Positions 1 through 8,328 of a stretch of DNA of 64,000 nt are shown here, piece by piece. The notes beneath the pieces are model-generated. The model worked only from the letters and a program-made list of their open reading frames with translations, made no database searches and was not told where the DNA came from. Source of the stretch: Bacteroidales bacterium (lineage in GTDB: Bacteria; Bacteroidota; Bacteroidia; Bacteroidales; F082); contig WGCY01000044.1 in assembly GCA_015493525.1 (NCBI GenBank), forward strand, positions 1 through 64,000, in the 5' to 3' direction. The first letter of the stretch is position 1; each line of letters begins with the position of its first letter. The translations under genes and the position numbers were made by a program.

Positions 1-235
1 TTACACATAATCTACAACCATTATCAAGCACTCGATAACTTTCTTTCCAAACAAGATTTAAGTTATTTATATATTCTTCATAACTATCATTGTAACCAAT
101 TTGGTTATCTGCTCCATAATCTTTCAGTTGCCAGTAAGGTGGCGAAGTAATTATCAGTTGCACAGATTTGTCTGGAACATTCTGCATTTGCCGACTGTCT
201 CCAAAAATAATTTTATGCTTTGTTTTCTCTATCAT
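1..235 (-). CDS. DNA methyltransferase, N-terminal part (N4-cytosine/N6-adenine type)
   Basis: This reading frame starts with ATG at 235 and runs off the left edge, so only 78 residues are visible. An FGDS stretch at residues 11-14 and the catalytic motif IV TSPPYW at residues 30-35 are seen. A SPPY-type motif IV close to the N-terminus, with the SAM-binding motif expected later, is the known arrangement of beta-class amino-methyltransferases. It would modify exocyclic amino groups of adenine or cytosine, as part of restriction-modification or as an orphan. The DNA is much more AT-rich than its neighbours (33 G/C in the first 120 bases), which suggests horizontal acquisition. Whether a restriction enzyme accompanies it cannot be seen. 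Confidence 0.85.
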   Translation of the reverse strand, partial: MIEKTKHKIIFGDSRQMQNVPDKSVQLIITSPPYWQLKDYGADNQIGYNDSYEEYINNLNLVWKESYRVLDNGCRLCV

Positions 236-614
236 TTTAATTCCTTTATTTCTTACAAAGATACTTCAAAATAACCTTGTTTTAAAATATATATTTTTTC
301 GATGAACGTTCTTTTTTTAGCTTGCTTGTAACACAAAATATAGCGCAAAAAGCACAAAGCTAAATGGCTACAAGCAGGCGTTTTGCCTTCCTGGCGTCTT
401 CTTCGCGCTCTTTGCGTGAACCATCCATCTTTGGCTTTTTGAACATTTTCACGGTTTAACAATCATTTTTGAATCAAAATCAGCCGATAAATTCCAATAA
501 TTCCCCTTCCCGAAGGGGTGCAGGGGTAGGTTCATTTAAAAAGCTATTTATCGGCTGATTTTATGACAACAAAAAACACTTGCAATGGGAACATTTGCTG
601 CTGAGTAGTAACGT
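236..614. other. Intergenic stretch with one hairpin-ended element
   Basis: No gene is supported in these 379 bases between the methyltransferase start and the end of spt. Short frames here lack any recognisable composition. The only structure is the inverted-repeat element at 476-562, listed separately, which lies just beyond the 3' end of spt. Confidence 0.6.
476..562. repeat. 87-bp element with perfect 17-bp terminal inverted repeats
   Basis: Bases 476-492 are the exact reverse complement of 546-562. The interior holds a second small hairpin (CCCCTTCC-CGAAGGGG near 502-518) and a G-rich stretch. The form fits a MITE-like or compound palindromic element, or a large 3' hairpin for the spt transcript that ends at 615. 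No target-site duplication is obvious at the ends. Confidence 0.6.
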
Positions 615-1859
615 TTATTCGTTTCCTATTTTGAACTCTTTGGAATATTCGTTGTTTTCCAGTTTTCGTTTTACCTCTTTAAAAGCATTTACGGTATATT
701 CCACATCTTCGAGCGTATGGACGGCCGTGGGGATCAACCGCAGCAGGATGGTCCCTTTGGGCACCACGGGATAAACTACGATAGAGCAGAAAATATCATA
801 ATTCTCACGTAAGTCATAGGTAATCTGCGTGGCATCGGGGATGGTACCGTTGAGCATGACCGGGGTTACCGGAGAAGCTGTGTTGCCAATGTTGAGGCCG
901 GCATCGCGCAAACCTTTCTGCAAGGCGTTGACGATGGTCCAGAGTTTTTCGCGGTGCGCAGGTTCTTCGCGCAGCAGCTCGAGCCGTTTCATGGCACCGA
1001 TAACCATGGGCATGGGGAGCGATTTGGCAAAAATCTGTGACCGCATATTGTATTGCAGGTATTTGATGACTTTGGGATCGCCGGCCACGAAAGCACCGAT
1101 TCCGGCCATGGATTTGGCAAAAGTGCCGAAGTAAATATCTATTTTGTCCTGAACGCCAAAATGTTCATCGGTTCCGGCACCGGTTGGCCCCATGGTGCCA
1201 AAACCGTGGGCATCATCGATAAGGACACGGAATTTATATTTTTCTTTCAGTGCAACAATTTCCGGCAGGTTTCCCAGGTCGCCGGCCATACCGTAAACAC
1301 CTTCGGTGATCAGGAGAATGCCGCCGCCGGTTTTTTCCACCAGTTTGGTGGCACGGGCCAGCTCTTTTTCCAGGTTTTGCATGTCGTTGTGCGGATAAAC
1401 AAAACGTTTCCCGAAGTGTAACCGCATGCCATCAATAATGCAGGCATGGGCTTCGGAGTCGTAAACAATGACATCGTTTCTGTTCACCATGGCATTGATG
1501 ATGGAGACCATTCCCTGATAGCCGTAGTTCAGCAGGTAGGCAGCGGGCCTTTTTACAAAAGCGGCCAGTTGTTTTTCCAGCTCTTCGTGTTGGGTGGTAT
1601 GCCCTGACATCATCCGGGCACCCATGGGATAGGCCAGCCCCCAGTCTTTGGCCCCTTGGGCATCCGCTTTTCTGACTTCAGGGTGGTTGGCAAGGCCGAG
1701 ATAGTTGTTCAGGCTCCAAACAAGCCGTTTCCTGCCCATAAACATCATTTTGTCGGAGATTTCCCCCTCTAATTTCGGAAACATATAATAACCTTCCGAT
1801 TGTTTGGCATACATTCCGAGAGGCCCCATATTGACCTCGCATTTATCAAAAATATCCAT
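615..1859 (-). CDS. spt: Serine palmitoyltransferase (alpha-oxoamine synthase family)
   Basis: This 414-residue PLP enzyme most resembles the Bacteroidota serine palmitoyltransferase, which condenses serine with a fatty acyl thioester as the first step of sphingolipid synthesis. Visible family features are the substrate-loop region near residue 85 (MSGHTTQHEELE), the cofactor aspartate/histidine motif DDAH at 215-218, and the PLP-binding lysine 249 in TFAKS. Length is normal for the family (about 400). It stands alone as a gene. Glycine C-acetyltransferase and 8-amino-7-oxononanoate synthase share the same fold, but the GARMMSGHTTQHEELEK-type block is that of the bacterial SPT group. A Bacteroidota -7 box lies upstream at 1885-1892. 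Confidence 0.85.
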   Translation of the reverse strand: MDIFDKCEVNMGPLGMYAKQSEGYYMFPKLEGEISDKMMFMGRKRLVWSLNNYLGLANHPEVRKADAQGAKDWGLAYPMGARMMSGHTTQHEELEKQLAAFVKRPAAYLLNYGYQGMVSIINAMVNRNDVIVYDSEAHACIIDGMRLHFGKRFVYPHNDMQNLEKELARATKLVEKTGGGILLITEGVYGMAGDLGNLPEIVALKEKYKFRVLIDDAHGFGTMGPTGAGTDEHFGVQDKIDIYFGTFAKSMAGIGAFVAGDPKVIKYLQYNMRSQIFAKSLPMPMVIGAMKRLELLREEPAHREKLWTIVNALQKGLRDAGLNIGNTASPVTPVMLNGTIPDATQITYDLRENYDIFCSIVVYPVVPKGTILLRLIPTAVHTLEDVEYTVNAFKEVKRKLENNEYSKEFKIGNE

Positions 1860-1884
1860 GTTTTGTTGTGTTTAAAATAGGTAG

Positions 1885-1892
1885 CAAAAGTA
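1885..1892 (-). promoter_or_regulatory. Probable -7 box for spt
   Basis: On the minus strand this reads TACTTTTG, a full match to the Bacteroidota TAnnTTTG element, 26 bases ahead of the spt ATG. No clear TTTG was found at the expected -33 distance. Confidence 0.45.
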
Positions 1893-1994
1893 GGTAATTT
1901 ATATGAAAAAAACTTGTGCCCGGCATGAAACTTGCAATCCGTAGTTTCAACCCACAAATGCGCCAGGGTTTCAGGAGTAGGTTATTATCTGGAT

Positions 1995-2234
1995 GTCCCG
2001 TTAGGGATAAAATATTTCTAGAAAAAGGCAAAACAAACGTTAAGTCCCGGTAGGGACGCTATGTTATTGTATGTCCTTCAGTATATAAAGCCCATCGTCA
2101 TCAATTTGAACAGCAAATACAAATTGAATATATAGTTGGGTATAGGTATTGGCCATCGATTAAATATTTCGTCCCTACGGGACTGGTTAGGCAGAGGAAA
2201 ATCTTATCCTACAAATATTTTGTCCCTACGGGAC
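1995..2234. repeat. REP-like palindromes in inverted arrangement (4 copies)
   Basis: Four copies of a GTCCC-tagg/tacg-GGGAC palindrome occur at 1995-2007, 2044-2057, 2171-2183 and 2222-2234. Three carry an A/T-rich AAATATTT arm (2011-2017, 2163-2169, 2213-2220). The first copy faces the opposite way from the last two, so the block as a whole is a large inverted repeat spanning most of the 510-bp gap between spt and bamD. It resembles extragenic palindromic elements. Nothing else was found in this gap. Confidence 0.75.
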
Positions 2235-2335
2235 TTAATAGCAATTCAAAATAATATTGGGTAAAAGTAACCAAAGCTTTTATTGGCCTGATAAAATATT
2301 TAGCGCATTAAAATGGGAATTAGCCGATTTTTCGT

Positions 2336-2365
2336 TTTGTACTTCAATAAATTGTACTAATTTTG
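2336..2365 (+). promoter_or_regulatory. bamD promoter, Bacteroidota type
   Basis: TTTG at 2336-2339, an 18-bp spacer, and TAATTTTG (TAnnTTTG) at 2358-2365. The box ends only 4 bases before the bamD ATG at 2370, so transcription should start at or next to the start codon, giving a leaderless or nearly leaderless message. Confidence 0.65.
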
Positions 2366-2369
2366 CCCC

Positions 2370-3164
2370 ATGCTAAAAAAGGCTTATTTTGTTTTGTTAA
2401 TTGCTGGTTATATTGTAGTTAACAGTGGATGTAATAATTATACCAAGATCTTAAAAGGTCCTGATAATACGTTGAAGTACCAAACCGGGATTGACCTGTA
2501 CGAAAGTGGCAATTTTAAAAAGGCCTTACAGTTCTTTGATTTGCTGCGTACTTTCTATCAGGGAACGGAGAAAGGGGAGAAGCTGACGTACTATACGGCC
2601 AATTGTTATTTCCAGACGAAGGACTACCAGCTGGCCAGTTATTATTTCCATCAGTACCAGCAGATGTATCCCAAGGGGAAGCATGCGGAAGAGTCTGCCT
2701 ATTTGCAGGCTTACTGTACCTATCTCACCTCGCCGCGACCGGAATTGGACCAGACCAACACCTACAAAGCATTGCAGGAGTTGCAGTCGTTTATCAACCG
2801 TTATCCCAACAGCTCAAGGGTGGAGAAAGCTACCCAGCTTATGGACAACCTGCATAAGAAACTGGAAATTAAAGACTTTAAAGTGGCCTATCTTTATTTT
2901 CGGATGGAAGATTATCAGGCAGCCATTACCTCTTTCCAGAACTTGTTGAACAACTATCCGGAAAGCGACAGCAAGGAGCTTTATCTTTATTATATTGCCA
3001 AGGCCTATTACGTGTATGCGGACAAAAGTATTGCCAGTAAACAAAAAGACCGTTTTGAAAAAATGGTGGAGGCGTACAACAACCTGTTGTTCCTCTACCC
3101 GAAAAGTAAATATTTGGCGGAGTTAAAACCGCTGAGCGAAAATGCGAAAGAATTTTTAAAATAA
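2370..3164 (+). CDS. bamD: Outer-membrane assembly lipoprotein BamD
   Basis: This 264-residue lipoprotein is the TPR-repeat partner of BamA in the machinery that folds outer-membrane beta-barrels. The N-terminus is a lipoprotein signal with Cys21 as the lipid-attachment residue (VVNSGC). It is followed by tetratricopeptide-like helical repeats, with hallmark blocks near residues 35-60, 70-95, 130-150 and 185-205. Length matches YfiO/BamD. It is the first gene of a plus-strand run with rpoZ, coaBC and a DUF4835 gene, an order typical of Bacteroidota. Confidence 0.92.
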   Translation: MLKKAYFVLLIAGYIVVNSGCNNYTKILKGPDNTLKYQTGIDLYESGNFKKALQFFDLLRTFYQGTEKGEKLTYYTANCYFQTKDYQLASYYFHQYQQMYPKGKHAEESAYLQAYCTYLTSPRPELDQTNTYKALQELQSFINRYPNSSRVEKATQLMDNLHKKLEIKDFKVAYLYFRMEDYQAAITSFQNLLNNYPESDSKELYLYYIAKAYYVYADKSIASKQKDRFEKMVEAYNNLLFLYPKSKYLAELKPLSENAKEFLK

Positions 3165-3170
3165 ACAACC

Positions 3171-3506
3171 ATGGACTACAAGAAAATTAAAACTGAAACA
3201 ACCGCTGTTACCCGTCATAAAGAGAAATTTTATGAACAAACCGGAAATATCTATGAAACGGTGGTGGTGTTGTCGAAGCGTGCCAACCAGATTGCCCTGG
3301 AGCTGAAACGTGAGCTGGATGCAAAAATCTCGGAATTTGCCACTTCAAACGACAACTTAGAAGAGGTTTTTGAAAACAGGGAGCAGATTGAAATTGCCAA
3401 ATTTTACGAACGCCTTCCCAAACCTACGCTGCTTGCCATTCACGAATTTATGAACAACGAAACGTACATTAGGAACCCACACAAAGAAGTTGCCACGGAC
3501 TTTTAA
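3171..3506 (+). CDS. rpoZ: RNA polymerase omega subunit, Bacteroidota type
   Basis: This is a 111-residue protein 6 bases downstream of bamD. The early segment TGNIYETVVVLSKRANQIA corresponds to the omega core, which clamps the beta' C-terminal region during polymerase assembly. The Bacteroidota form is longer and diverged at the C-terminus from the E. coli protein, as here. Position between bamD and coaBC supports the assignment, because omega is also next to coaBC in many other bacteria. Confidence 0.88.
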   Translation: MDYKKIKTETTAVTRHKEKFYEQTGNIYETVVVLSKRANQIALELKRELDAKISEFATSNDNLEEVFENREQIEIAKFYERLPKPTLLAIHEFMNNETYIRNPHKEVATDF

Positions 3507-3535
3507 CGGCTGCTTCTGCTTTGTAAACAAACATC

Positions 3536-4738
3536 ATGCTCAGAGGTAAAAAAATTATAGTAGGCGTTACGGCAGGAATTGCTGCCTACAAGATACCTTT
3601 GTTCGTTCGTTTGTTGAAAAAAGAGGGTGCCGAAGTACAGGTGGTTATGACCCCTTTTGCCAAAGAGTTTGTTACCCCGCTCTCGCTGTCGGTAGTTTCG
3701 GAACGTCCGGTGCTTTCCGGTTATTATGTGAAAGAGGATGGCAGCTGGTTGAGCCACGTGGAACTGGGGCTTTGGGGCGATGCCATGATAGTGGCCCCGC
3801 TTACCGCCAATTCGATGGCCAAGATGGCTGCCGGTATTGCCGATAATTTTTTGCTTACCGCCGTGCTGTCTGCCCGGTGTCCCCTGTTTTTTGCGCCCAC
3901 CATGGATTTGGACATGTTTCAGCATCCCACCGTGTCGGCGAACATTAAAAAATTACAGTCATTCGGTTACCATTATATTGAGCCGGAAGACGGCGAACTG
4001 GCCAGCGGCCTGCGGGGCAAAGGCAGGATGAAAGAGCCGGAAGTCTTGTTAAAAGTCCTGAAAGACTATTTCTCCGCAAAGCAGCTTTTCAAAGGGAAAA
4101 AGGTGATGGTCTCTGCCGGGCCTACCCACGAACCTATTGATCCGGTGCGGTTTATAGGAAACAGTAGCTCCGGCAAAATGGGGATTGCCATTGCCAGGGC
4201 GTTTGCAGCCGAAGGGGCCGAAGTACAACTCGTCATGGGGCCTGCCGGCCAGGATGCCCTGTTTCCCGGAATACACACAACCCATGTCCGTACGGCTGCC
4301 GAAATGGACAAGGCCTGTAAAGAAATTTTCCCTGAGGTAGATATGGCCGTTATGGCTGCTGCGGTGGCCGATTTTACTCCGGAACATCCTGCCGGCGAAA
4401 AGATTAAGAAATCGGCGGCACCGGAGGTGATCCACCTGAAGCCTACCCGCGATATCCTTGCCGGCCTGGGAAAAATGAAACGACAAAACCAGCTTTTAAT
4501 TGGTTTTGCCCTTGAGACCGAAAATGAACTTGTCCATGCGAGGGAAAAGCTGGAGAGGAAAAACCTGGACATGATCGTCCTGAACTCACTCAGGGACAGC
4601 GGGGCCGGTTTTGGCACCGATACCAACAAGGTTACCCTGCTGACAAAAAGTGAGGGCCCGAAGACGTTTCCGTTGAAATCAAAAGAAGCAGTGGCCATGG
4701 ATATTCTTATGGCTGTTAAATCGCTTATGGAGGGTTGA
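3536..4738 (+). CDS. coaBC: Bifunctional phosphopantothenoylcysteine decarboxylase/synthetase
   Basis: This 400-residue enzyme catalyses two steps of coenzyme A synthesis. The N-terminal flavodoxin-like CoaC half carries the catalytic histidine in SHVEL (His74) and the PTMDLDMF substrate clamp (121-128). The C-terminal CoaB half starts near residue 188 with AGPTHEPIDPVRFIGN and includes the KI-KK lysine region around 290. The flap motif near 155-165 reads ASGLRGKGRM, so the usual active-site Cys of ACGxxGxGRM is not present; related Bacteroidota proteins are believed to share this. The stop codon directly abuts the next gene, indicating cotranscription. Confidence 0.95.
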   Translation: MLRGKKIIVGVTAGIAAYKIPLFVRLLKKEGAEVQVVMTPFAKEFVTPLSLSVVSERPVLSGYYVKEDGSWLSHVELGLWGDAMIVAPLTANSMAKMAAGIADNFLLTAVLSARCPLFFAPTMDLDMFQHPTVSANIKKLQSFGYHYIEPEDGELASGLRGKGRMKEPEVLLKVLKDYFSAKQLFKGKKVMVSAGPTHEPIDPVRFIGNSSSGKMGIAIARAFAAEGAEVQLVMGPAGQDALFPGIHTTHVRTAAEMDKACKEIFPEVDMAVMAAAVADFTPEHPAGEKIKKSAAPEVIHLKPTRDILAGLGKMKRQNQLLIGFALETENELVHAREKLERKNLDMIVLNSLRDSGAGFGTDTNKVTLLTKSEGPKTFPLKSKEAVAMDILMAVKSLMEG

Positions 4739-4741
4739 GTG

Positions 4742-5644
4742 ATGAAAAAAACAGGCATCCTTTTCCTTTTTGTTCTTTTCCTGACTACCGGAATATTTGC
4801 CCAGGAGTTTAACTGCAAGGTGGACATTAACACACAGCAGGTTCAGGGTTTTGACCGTAGCGTGGTCAGCGATTTGAAAACGGCCATGACCGAATTCATC
4901 AACAACAGAAAATGGAGCGGCTACAACTTCCAGCCTGAGGAGCGCATAGAATGTACTTTGCTCTTTACCGTTACCCAGATTGTCTCCTCCAATGAGTTTA
5001 AAGGCCGTTTTAGCCTTATTATGCAGCGTCCGGTGTTTAAAACGGATTACCGTTCACCGCTGATCAACATGATTGACAAAAACATACAATTCAAATACCA
5101 GCCTTCACAGGGGATGAATTTCTCGGATGGGACTTATTCGGACAACCTCACCTCCCTGCTGGCATTCTATTCATACATGATGCTCGGTATTGATTTTGAT
5201 TCTTTTGCACCGGATGGCGGTACGGTATTTTATCAAAAAGCCATGTCGGTGGTGCAGTCGGCACAAAATTCCGGCTATTCGGGATGGCAATCCTTTGAAA
5301 GTGAGAAAAACAGGTATCATTTTGTTGAGCAGTACCTGAACAAGGCTTACGAGCCGCTGCGCACTTTTCTGTACCAATATCATCGCAAAGGTTTGGATGT
5401 TATGGCGGATAATGTCGTGGAAGGCAGAAAGGTTATCCTGGGTTCACTCTCCCTGTTGAAAAAGGTGTACGACAAACGTCCGGGGCTGTACGACATGCAG
5501 TTGTTGCTGGATGCCAAGCGGGGCGAGATTATCAATATTTTCTCAAAAGCCACGTCTTCCGAGAAGAATACCATGATTAACATACTCAGTGAGGTGGATG
5601 CCCCCAACGGAACGCGTTACCGCGAAGTACTGCGGCAACATTGA
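4742..5644 (+). CDS. DUF4835 family exported protein
   Basis: This protein of 300 residues has a cleavable signal peptide ending near AQE (residue 20). The start ATG at 4742 is preferred over the overlapping GTG at 4739 and sits 3 bases after the coaBC stop. The sequence matches DUF4835, a family characteristic of Bacteroidota, in blocks such as the early QVQGFDRSV..L..A..EFINNRKW and the later YSYMMLGIDFDSFAPDGG and SGYSGWQSFES. Some annotations link this family to the type IX secretion system (PorD), but no other type IX gene is visible here and I do not rely on that. It probably acts in the periplasm. Confidence 0.85.
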   Translation: MKKTGILFLFVLFLTTGIFAQEFNCKVDINTQQVQGFDRSVVSDLKTAMTEFINNRKWSGYNFQPEERIECTLLFTVTQIVSSNEFKGRFSLIMQRPVFKTDYRSPLINMIDKNIQFKYQPSQGMNFSDGTYSDNLTSLLAFYSYMMLGIDFDSFAPDGGTVFYQKAMSVVQSAQNSGYSGWQSFESEKNRYHFVEQYLNKAYEPLRTFLYQYHRKGLDVMADNVVEGRKVILGSLSLLKKVYDKRPGLYDMQLLLDAKRGEIINIFSKATSSEKNTMINILSEVDAPNGTRYREVLRQH

Positions 5645-5685
5645 TGGTTTCCCGTGTGTGTTAGCCTTGTCTTGAACCCGGATGG

Positions 5686-8112
5686 TTAGAATTTCAGGTT
5701 TACGCCCCCCATAAAATTAAACCCGGCCTGTGGAAAATAGCCGTTCATTTCAGATTCTTTTCCATTGTACACATAACGGTAAACCCATGCGTTGGTTTCG
5801 TATGCCGCATTGAAAATATTGTTCAGGCTCAGCGAGAACCCCAGTGTTTTAATGCCTTTTAAATGCAGGTTGTAATTAAATTTCAAATTATTTACCCAGT
5901 AAGGATGCAGGCTGCGCTCCTTATTGGATGTATTGTCAATGTATTGCCTCCCTACGTATTTGGATATCCAGGCCAGGTGCCATCCTTTTACGGGACGGAT
6001 TTCCAGTTTGCTGCCGGCAACTACTCCCGGAGAAAATGAGATGTTTGTGTTCCCCAGGTTTTTCTTGTACTGGTAGGGCTCATGGGCCGGGTCATCCCAG
6101 TAGTTCCAGTTGTCCACATATTCGGTGAAGTTTTTAATCTTGTTTTGGCTCAGGCTTACGTTGGCATTCCATGACAATATTTTTGTTATTTGCCACGAGG
6201 CCGAGACTTCCACCCCTGCCCGGTAGCTTTTGGGCACATTTGTTAAAATGGCCGTCCCCACATTGTTGATTTTACCCGTAAGGACCAGCTGGTCTTTGTA
6301 ATCCATAAAATACAAATTGCCACTGAGCGAGAGTTTTGTGCCGGCGGTTTTGTATCCCAGCTCATAATCCATAAGCCTTTCACTGCGAATGTCCTGGTGC
6401 GGGTCGGCATCGCGGTACACCGTACGGTTTGGTTCGCGATGCGAAACGCCAAAAGAGAAGTAGAAATTGCTCCGTGGGCTTATGGCATAAGAGAGGCCTG
6501 CCTTGGGATTGAAAAAGTGGAAGTTATGTGCCTGTGTTAAATCACGTAAGTCATCATTTGTTCCGTTTATCCGGTAGTGGATAATCCGGTATTGCAGGTC
6601 GGTCATAATGCCGAAATGTTCGTTGATATGGTAACTCCATTTGGCAAAAATGTTGCCATCGGTTTTTATGCCGGTGTTGAAATACCAGTTGCGGTCGTAG
6701 TCGCCGGGACGGGCAACCTGTGCCCAGACAATTTTTCCGTAGTGGTCGCCAGCGTAATGGTTCCATCCGCCGCCAAACGAAAAGGTGCTGCGGGTAGTTT
6801 TGTAGTTTCCCGTCAGGTTAAAACCGTAGAAATAGTTGTCTAACCATTTCTGCCGTATCAGGCTGGTACGGTCAATGGTGTCATTTCCAATGATGGTGTC
6901 ATTCATGCCGTATTTGGAAAATTTCTGATGGTTTTTGTAGGAATTGTAATAGCCGAAACCGCGTGTCAGGAAAAGGGCCGTTGCTATGTTCAGTTTTTTG
7001 TTGAACTGATGGGCATAGTGCAGCTGGTAATAATTTTGTGTGTAATTGTCTGTCTGGTCTTTGTAATATCCGGTCAGGTTTCCGGCATTGTCGTAGATGG
7101 CACCGGCAGGGTTGTAGGTACGGTTGGTTGCGAGGCTGTCTTTGGGAACGCCGTACCATGCCTGGTAAGTTCTCTCATGCCCGAGCATAACGATGGCCTT
7201 AAAGATGTTTTTCCTGCCATAATATCCGGCTGAAAAATATCCGGAACGCAAATTGGAAGCGGCACGGTCAATGTATCCATCCGAAGTGATGTGTGAAAGG
7301 CGTGCATTGATAATCCAGTGCTTGTTTAGTAATCCCGAACCCAGCAGCAGTGTGTTTTTAAAAGTGTTGAATGAACCGGCAGCACTGCTGATTTCTGCGA
7401 AAGCTTGGGGATCGAACCGGTCGGTTTTAATGTTGATGCTGGCCCCAAAGGCTGCCGATCCGTTTCCGGAAGTGCCTGCACCGCGCTGTATCTGGATGTT
7501 GTCGACAGAAGAGGCCATGTCGGGGAGGTCGACGAAATAAACGCCCTGCGATTCGGCATCGTTGACCGGAACGCCGTTGAGCGTAACGTTGATGCCGGTG
7601 AGGTCCGTGCCGCGAATGCGCATGGCGGTATATCCCACACCTGCACCGGCATCTGAGCTTACCACCAGCGAAGGGGTGAGTTTGAGCAGGTAGGGAAGGT
7701 CTTGTCCCATGTTGTTTTTGTTCAGCACTTTGCCGCTGATATCTTCGTGTGTTGTCGGCGATGAAGCACTGACCCGTGTGGCTGAGATAATGACCTCGTC
7801 GCTCAGGTAACTTGTGGGACTGAGCTGAATGTTCAGGAGCTTGTTTTTCGTAAGTTTTACCTGTACCTCTTTGCTCTCAAAACCCACAAAACTTACTTTT
7901 AAAGTATATGTTCCCTGTTTTAGCGCATGGAAAGAGAAATGGCCTTCTTTATCGGAAGTTGTGGCCATAAATGATCCTCCCAGGAGGATATTTGCTCCGA
8001 TAAGCGGCTGATGGTCATCGCTGCTGTAGATATTTCCGTCCAGCTTGATTTGTGCTGCTAAAAATAACGGAACGAGTAAGCTAAAAGACAGGATGAAAAT
8101 GTTTTTACGCAT
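5686..8112 (-). CDS. TonB-dependent outer-membrane receptor, probably for thiamin compounds
   Basis: This 808-residue receptor has a signal peptide (1-20), a carboxypeptidase-regulatory-like beta domain (about 24-105), a plug domain (about 115-235, with RIRGTDLTGINVTLNGVPVND) and a 22-strand-type barrel ending in an aromatic residue (VNLKF). It would take up a ligand across the outer membrane with TonB energy. The leader contains a TPP riboswitch (8236-8310), so the ligand is most likely thiamin or a precursor. TPP-controlled TonB receptors are known in Bacteroidota. No TonB box, SusD partner or thiamin permease is adjacent. The gene is monocistronic and convergent with the DUF4835 gene. Confidence 0.9.
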   Translation of the reverse strand: MRKNIFILSFSLLVPLFLAAQIKLDGNIYSSDDHQPLIGANILLGGSFMATTSDKEGHFSFHALKQGTYTLKVSFVGFESKEVQVKLTKNKLLNIQLSPTSYLSDEVIISATRVSASSPTTHEDISGKVLNKNNMGQDLPYLLKLTPSLVVSSDAGAGVGYTAMRIRGTDLTGINVTLNGVPVNDAESQGVYFVDLPDMASSVDNIQIQRGAGTSGNGSAAFGASINIKTDRFDPQAFAEISSAAGSFNTFKNTLLLGSGLLNKHWIINARLSHITSDGYIDRAASNLRSGYFSAGYYGRKNIFKAIVMLGHERTYQAWYGVPKDSLATNRTYNPAGAIYDNAGNLTGYYKDQTDNYTQNYYQLHYAHQFNKKLNIATALFLTRGFGYYNSYKNHQKFSKYGMNDTIIGNDTIDRTSLIRQKWLDNYFYGFNLTGNYKTTRSTFSFGGGWNHYAGDHYGKIVWAQVARPGDYDRNWYFNTGIKTDGNIFAKWSYHINEHFGIMTDLQYRIIHYRINGTNDDLRDLTQAHNFHFFNPKAGLSYAISPRSNFYFSFGVSHREPNRTVYRDADPHQDIRSERLMDYELGYKTAGTKLSLSGNLYFMDYKDQLVLTGKINNVGTAILTNVPKSYRAGVEVSASWQITKILSWNANVSLSQNKIKNFTEYVDNWNYWDDPAHEPYQYKKNLGNTNISFSPGVVAGSKLEIRPVKGWHLAWISKYVGRQYIDNTSNKERSLHPYWVNNLKFNYNLHLKGIKTLGFSLSLNNIFNAAYETNAWVYRYVYNGKESEMNGYFPQAGFNFMGGVNLKF

Positions 8113-8235
8113 AATATTATTAATTTATTTCTTAACAATAAAGTTGTTTAATACATTTGAGTTCATAAGATTAACTTTCAATAACTTCAATACCTAAACC
8201 AACAGGGGAAGCGATTAAAACGGGTTGTTTCTCTT

Positions 8236-8310
8236 TTTCCTACGGCGGCATTACCCGCATCAGGTTCGGAGGGTTTGATCTCAGCCCGTAATATTGAGGC
8301 ACCCCTGTCA
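8236..8310 (-). promoter_or_regulatory. TPP (thiamin pyrophosphate) riboswitch
   Basis: On the minus strand the THI-box elements appear in order: GGGGTGCC, GGGCTGAGAT, ACCCTCC, GAACCTGATGCGGGTAATGCC and the closing CCGTAGGA. These are the conserved purine- and pyrophosphate-binding segments of the TPP aptamer. It lies about 125 bases upstream of the TonB receptor start, in the receptor's leader, with a -7 box just ahead of it. In this phylum the switch would be expected to shut off expression when TPP is plentiful, by termination or translation control. The expression platform was not resolved. Confidence 0.93.
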
Positions 8311-8320
8311 TTTGACGGGG

Positions 8321-8328
8321 CAAAAGTA
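8321..8328 (-). promoter_or_regulatory. -7 box driving the riboswitch leader
   Basis: The minus strand reads TACTTTTG, matching TAnnTTTG, 10 bases before the 5' end of the aptamer. This is where a promoter should lie for a transcript that begins with the riboswitch. A good -33 element was not found. Confidence 0.55.

Noticed and set aside
253-462. 69-codon minus-strand frame upstream of the methyltransferase
   Set aside because: Basic low-complexity sequence with no family or start signal.
615-1859. Threonine-pathway glycine C-acetyltransferase (kbl)
   Set aside because: Same fold, but no tdh gene adjacent and the substrate-loop block fits the bacterial serine palmitoyltransferase group better. 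Not fully excluded.
4066-4833. 255-codon minus-strand frame inside coaBC
   Set aside because: It is antisense to a clearly conserved enzyme and has no recognisable motif.
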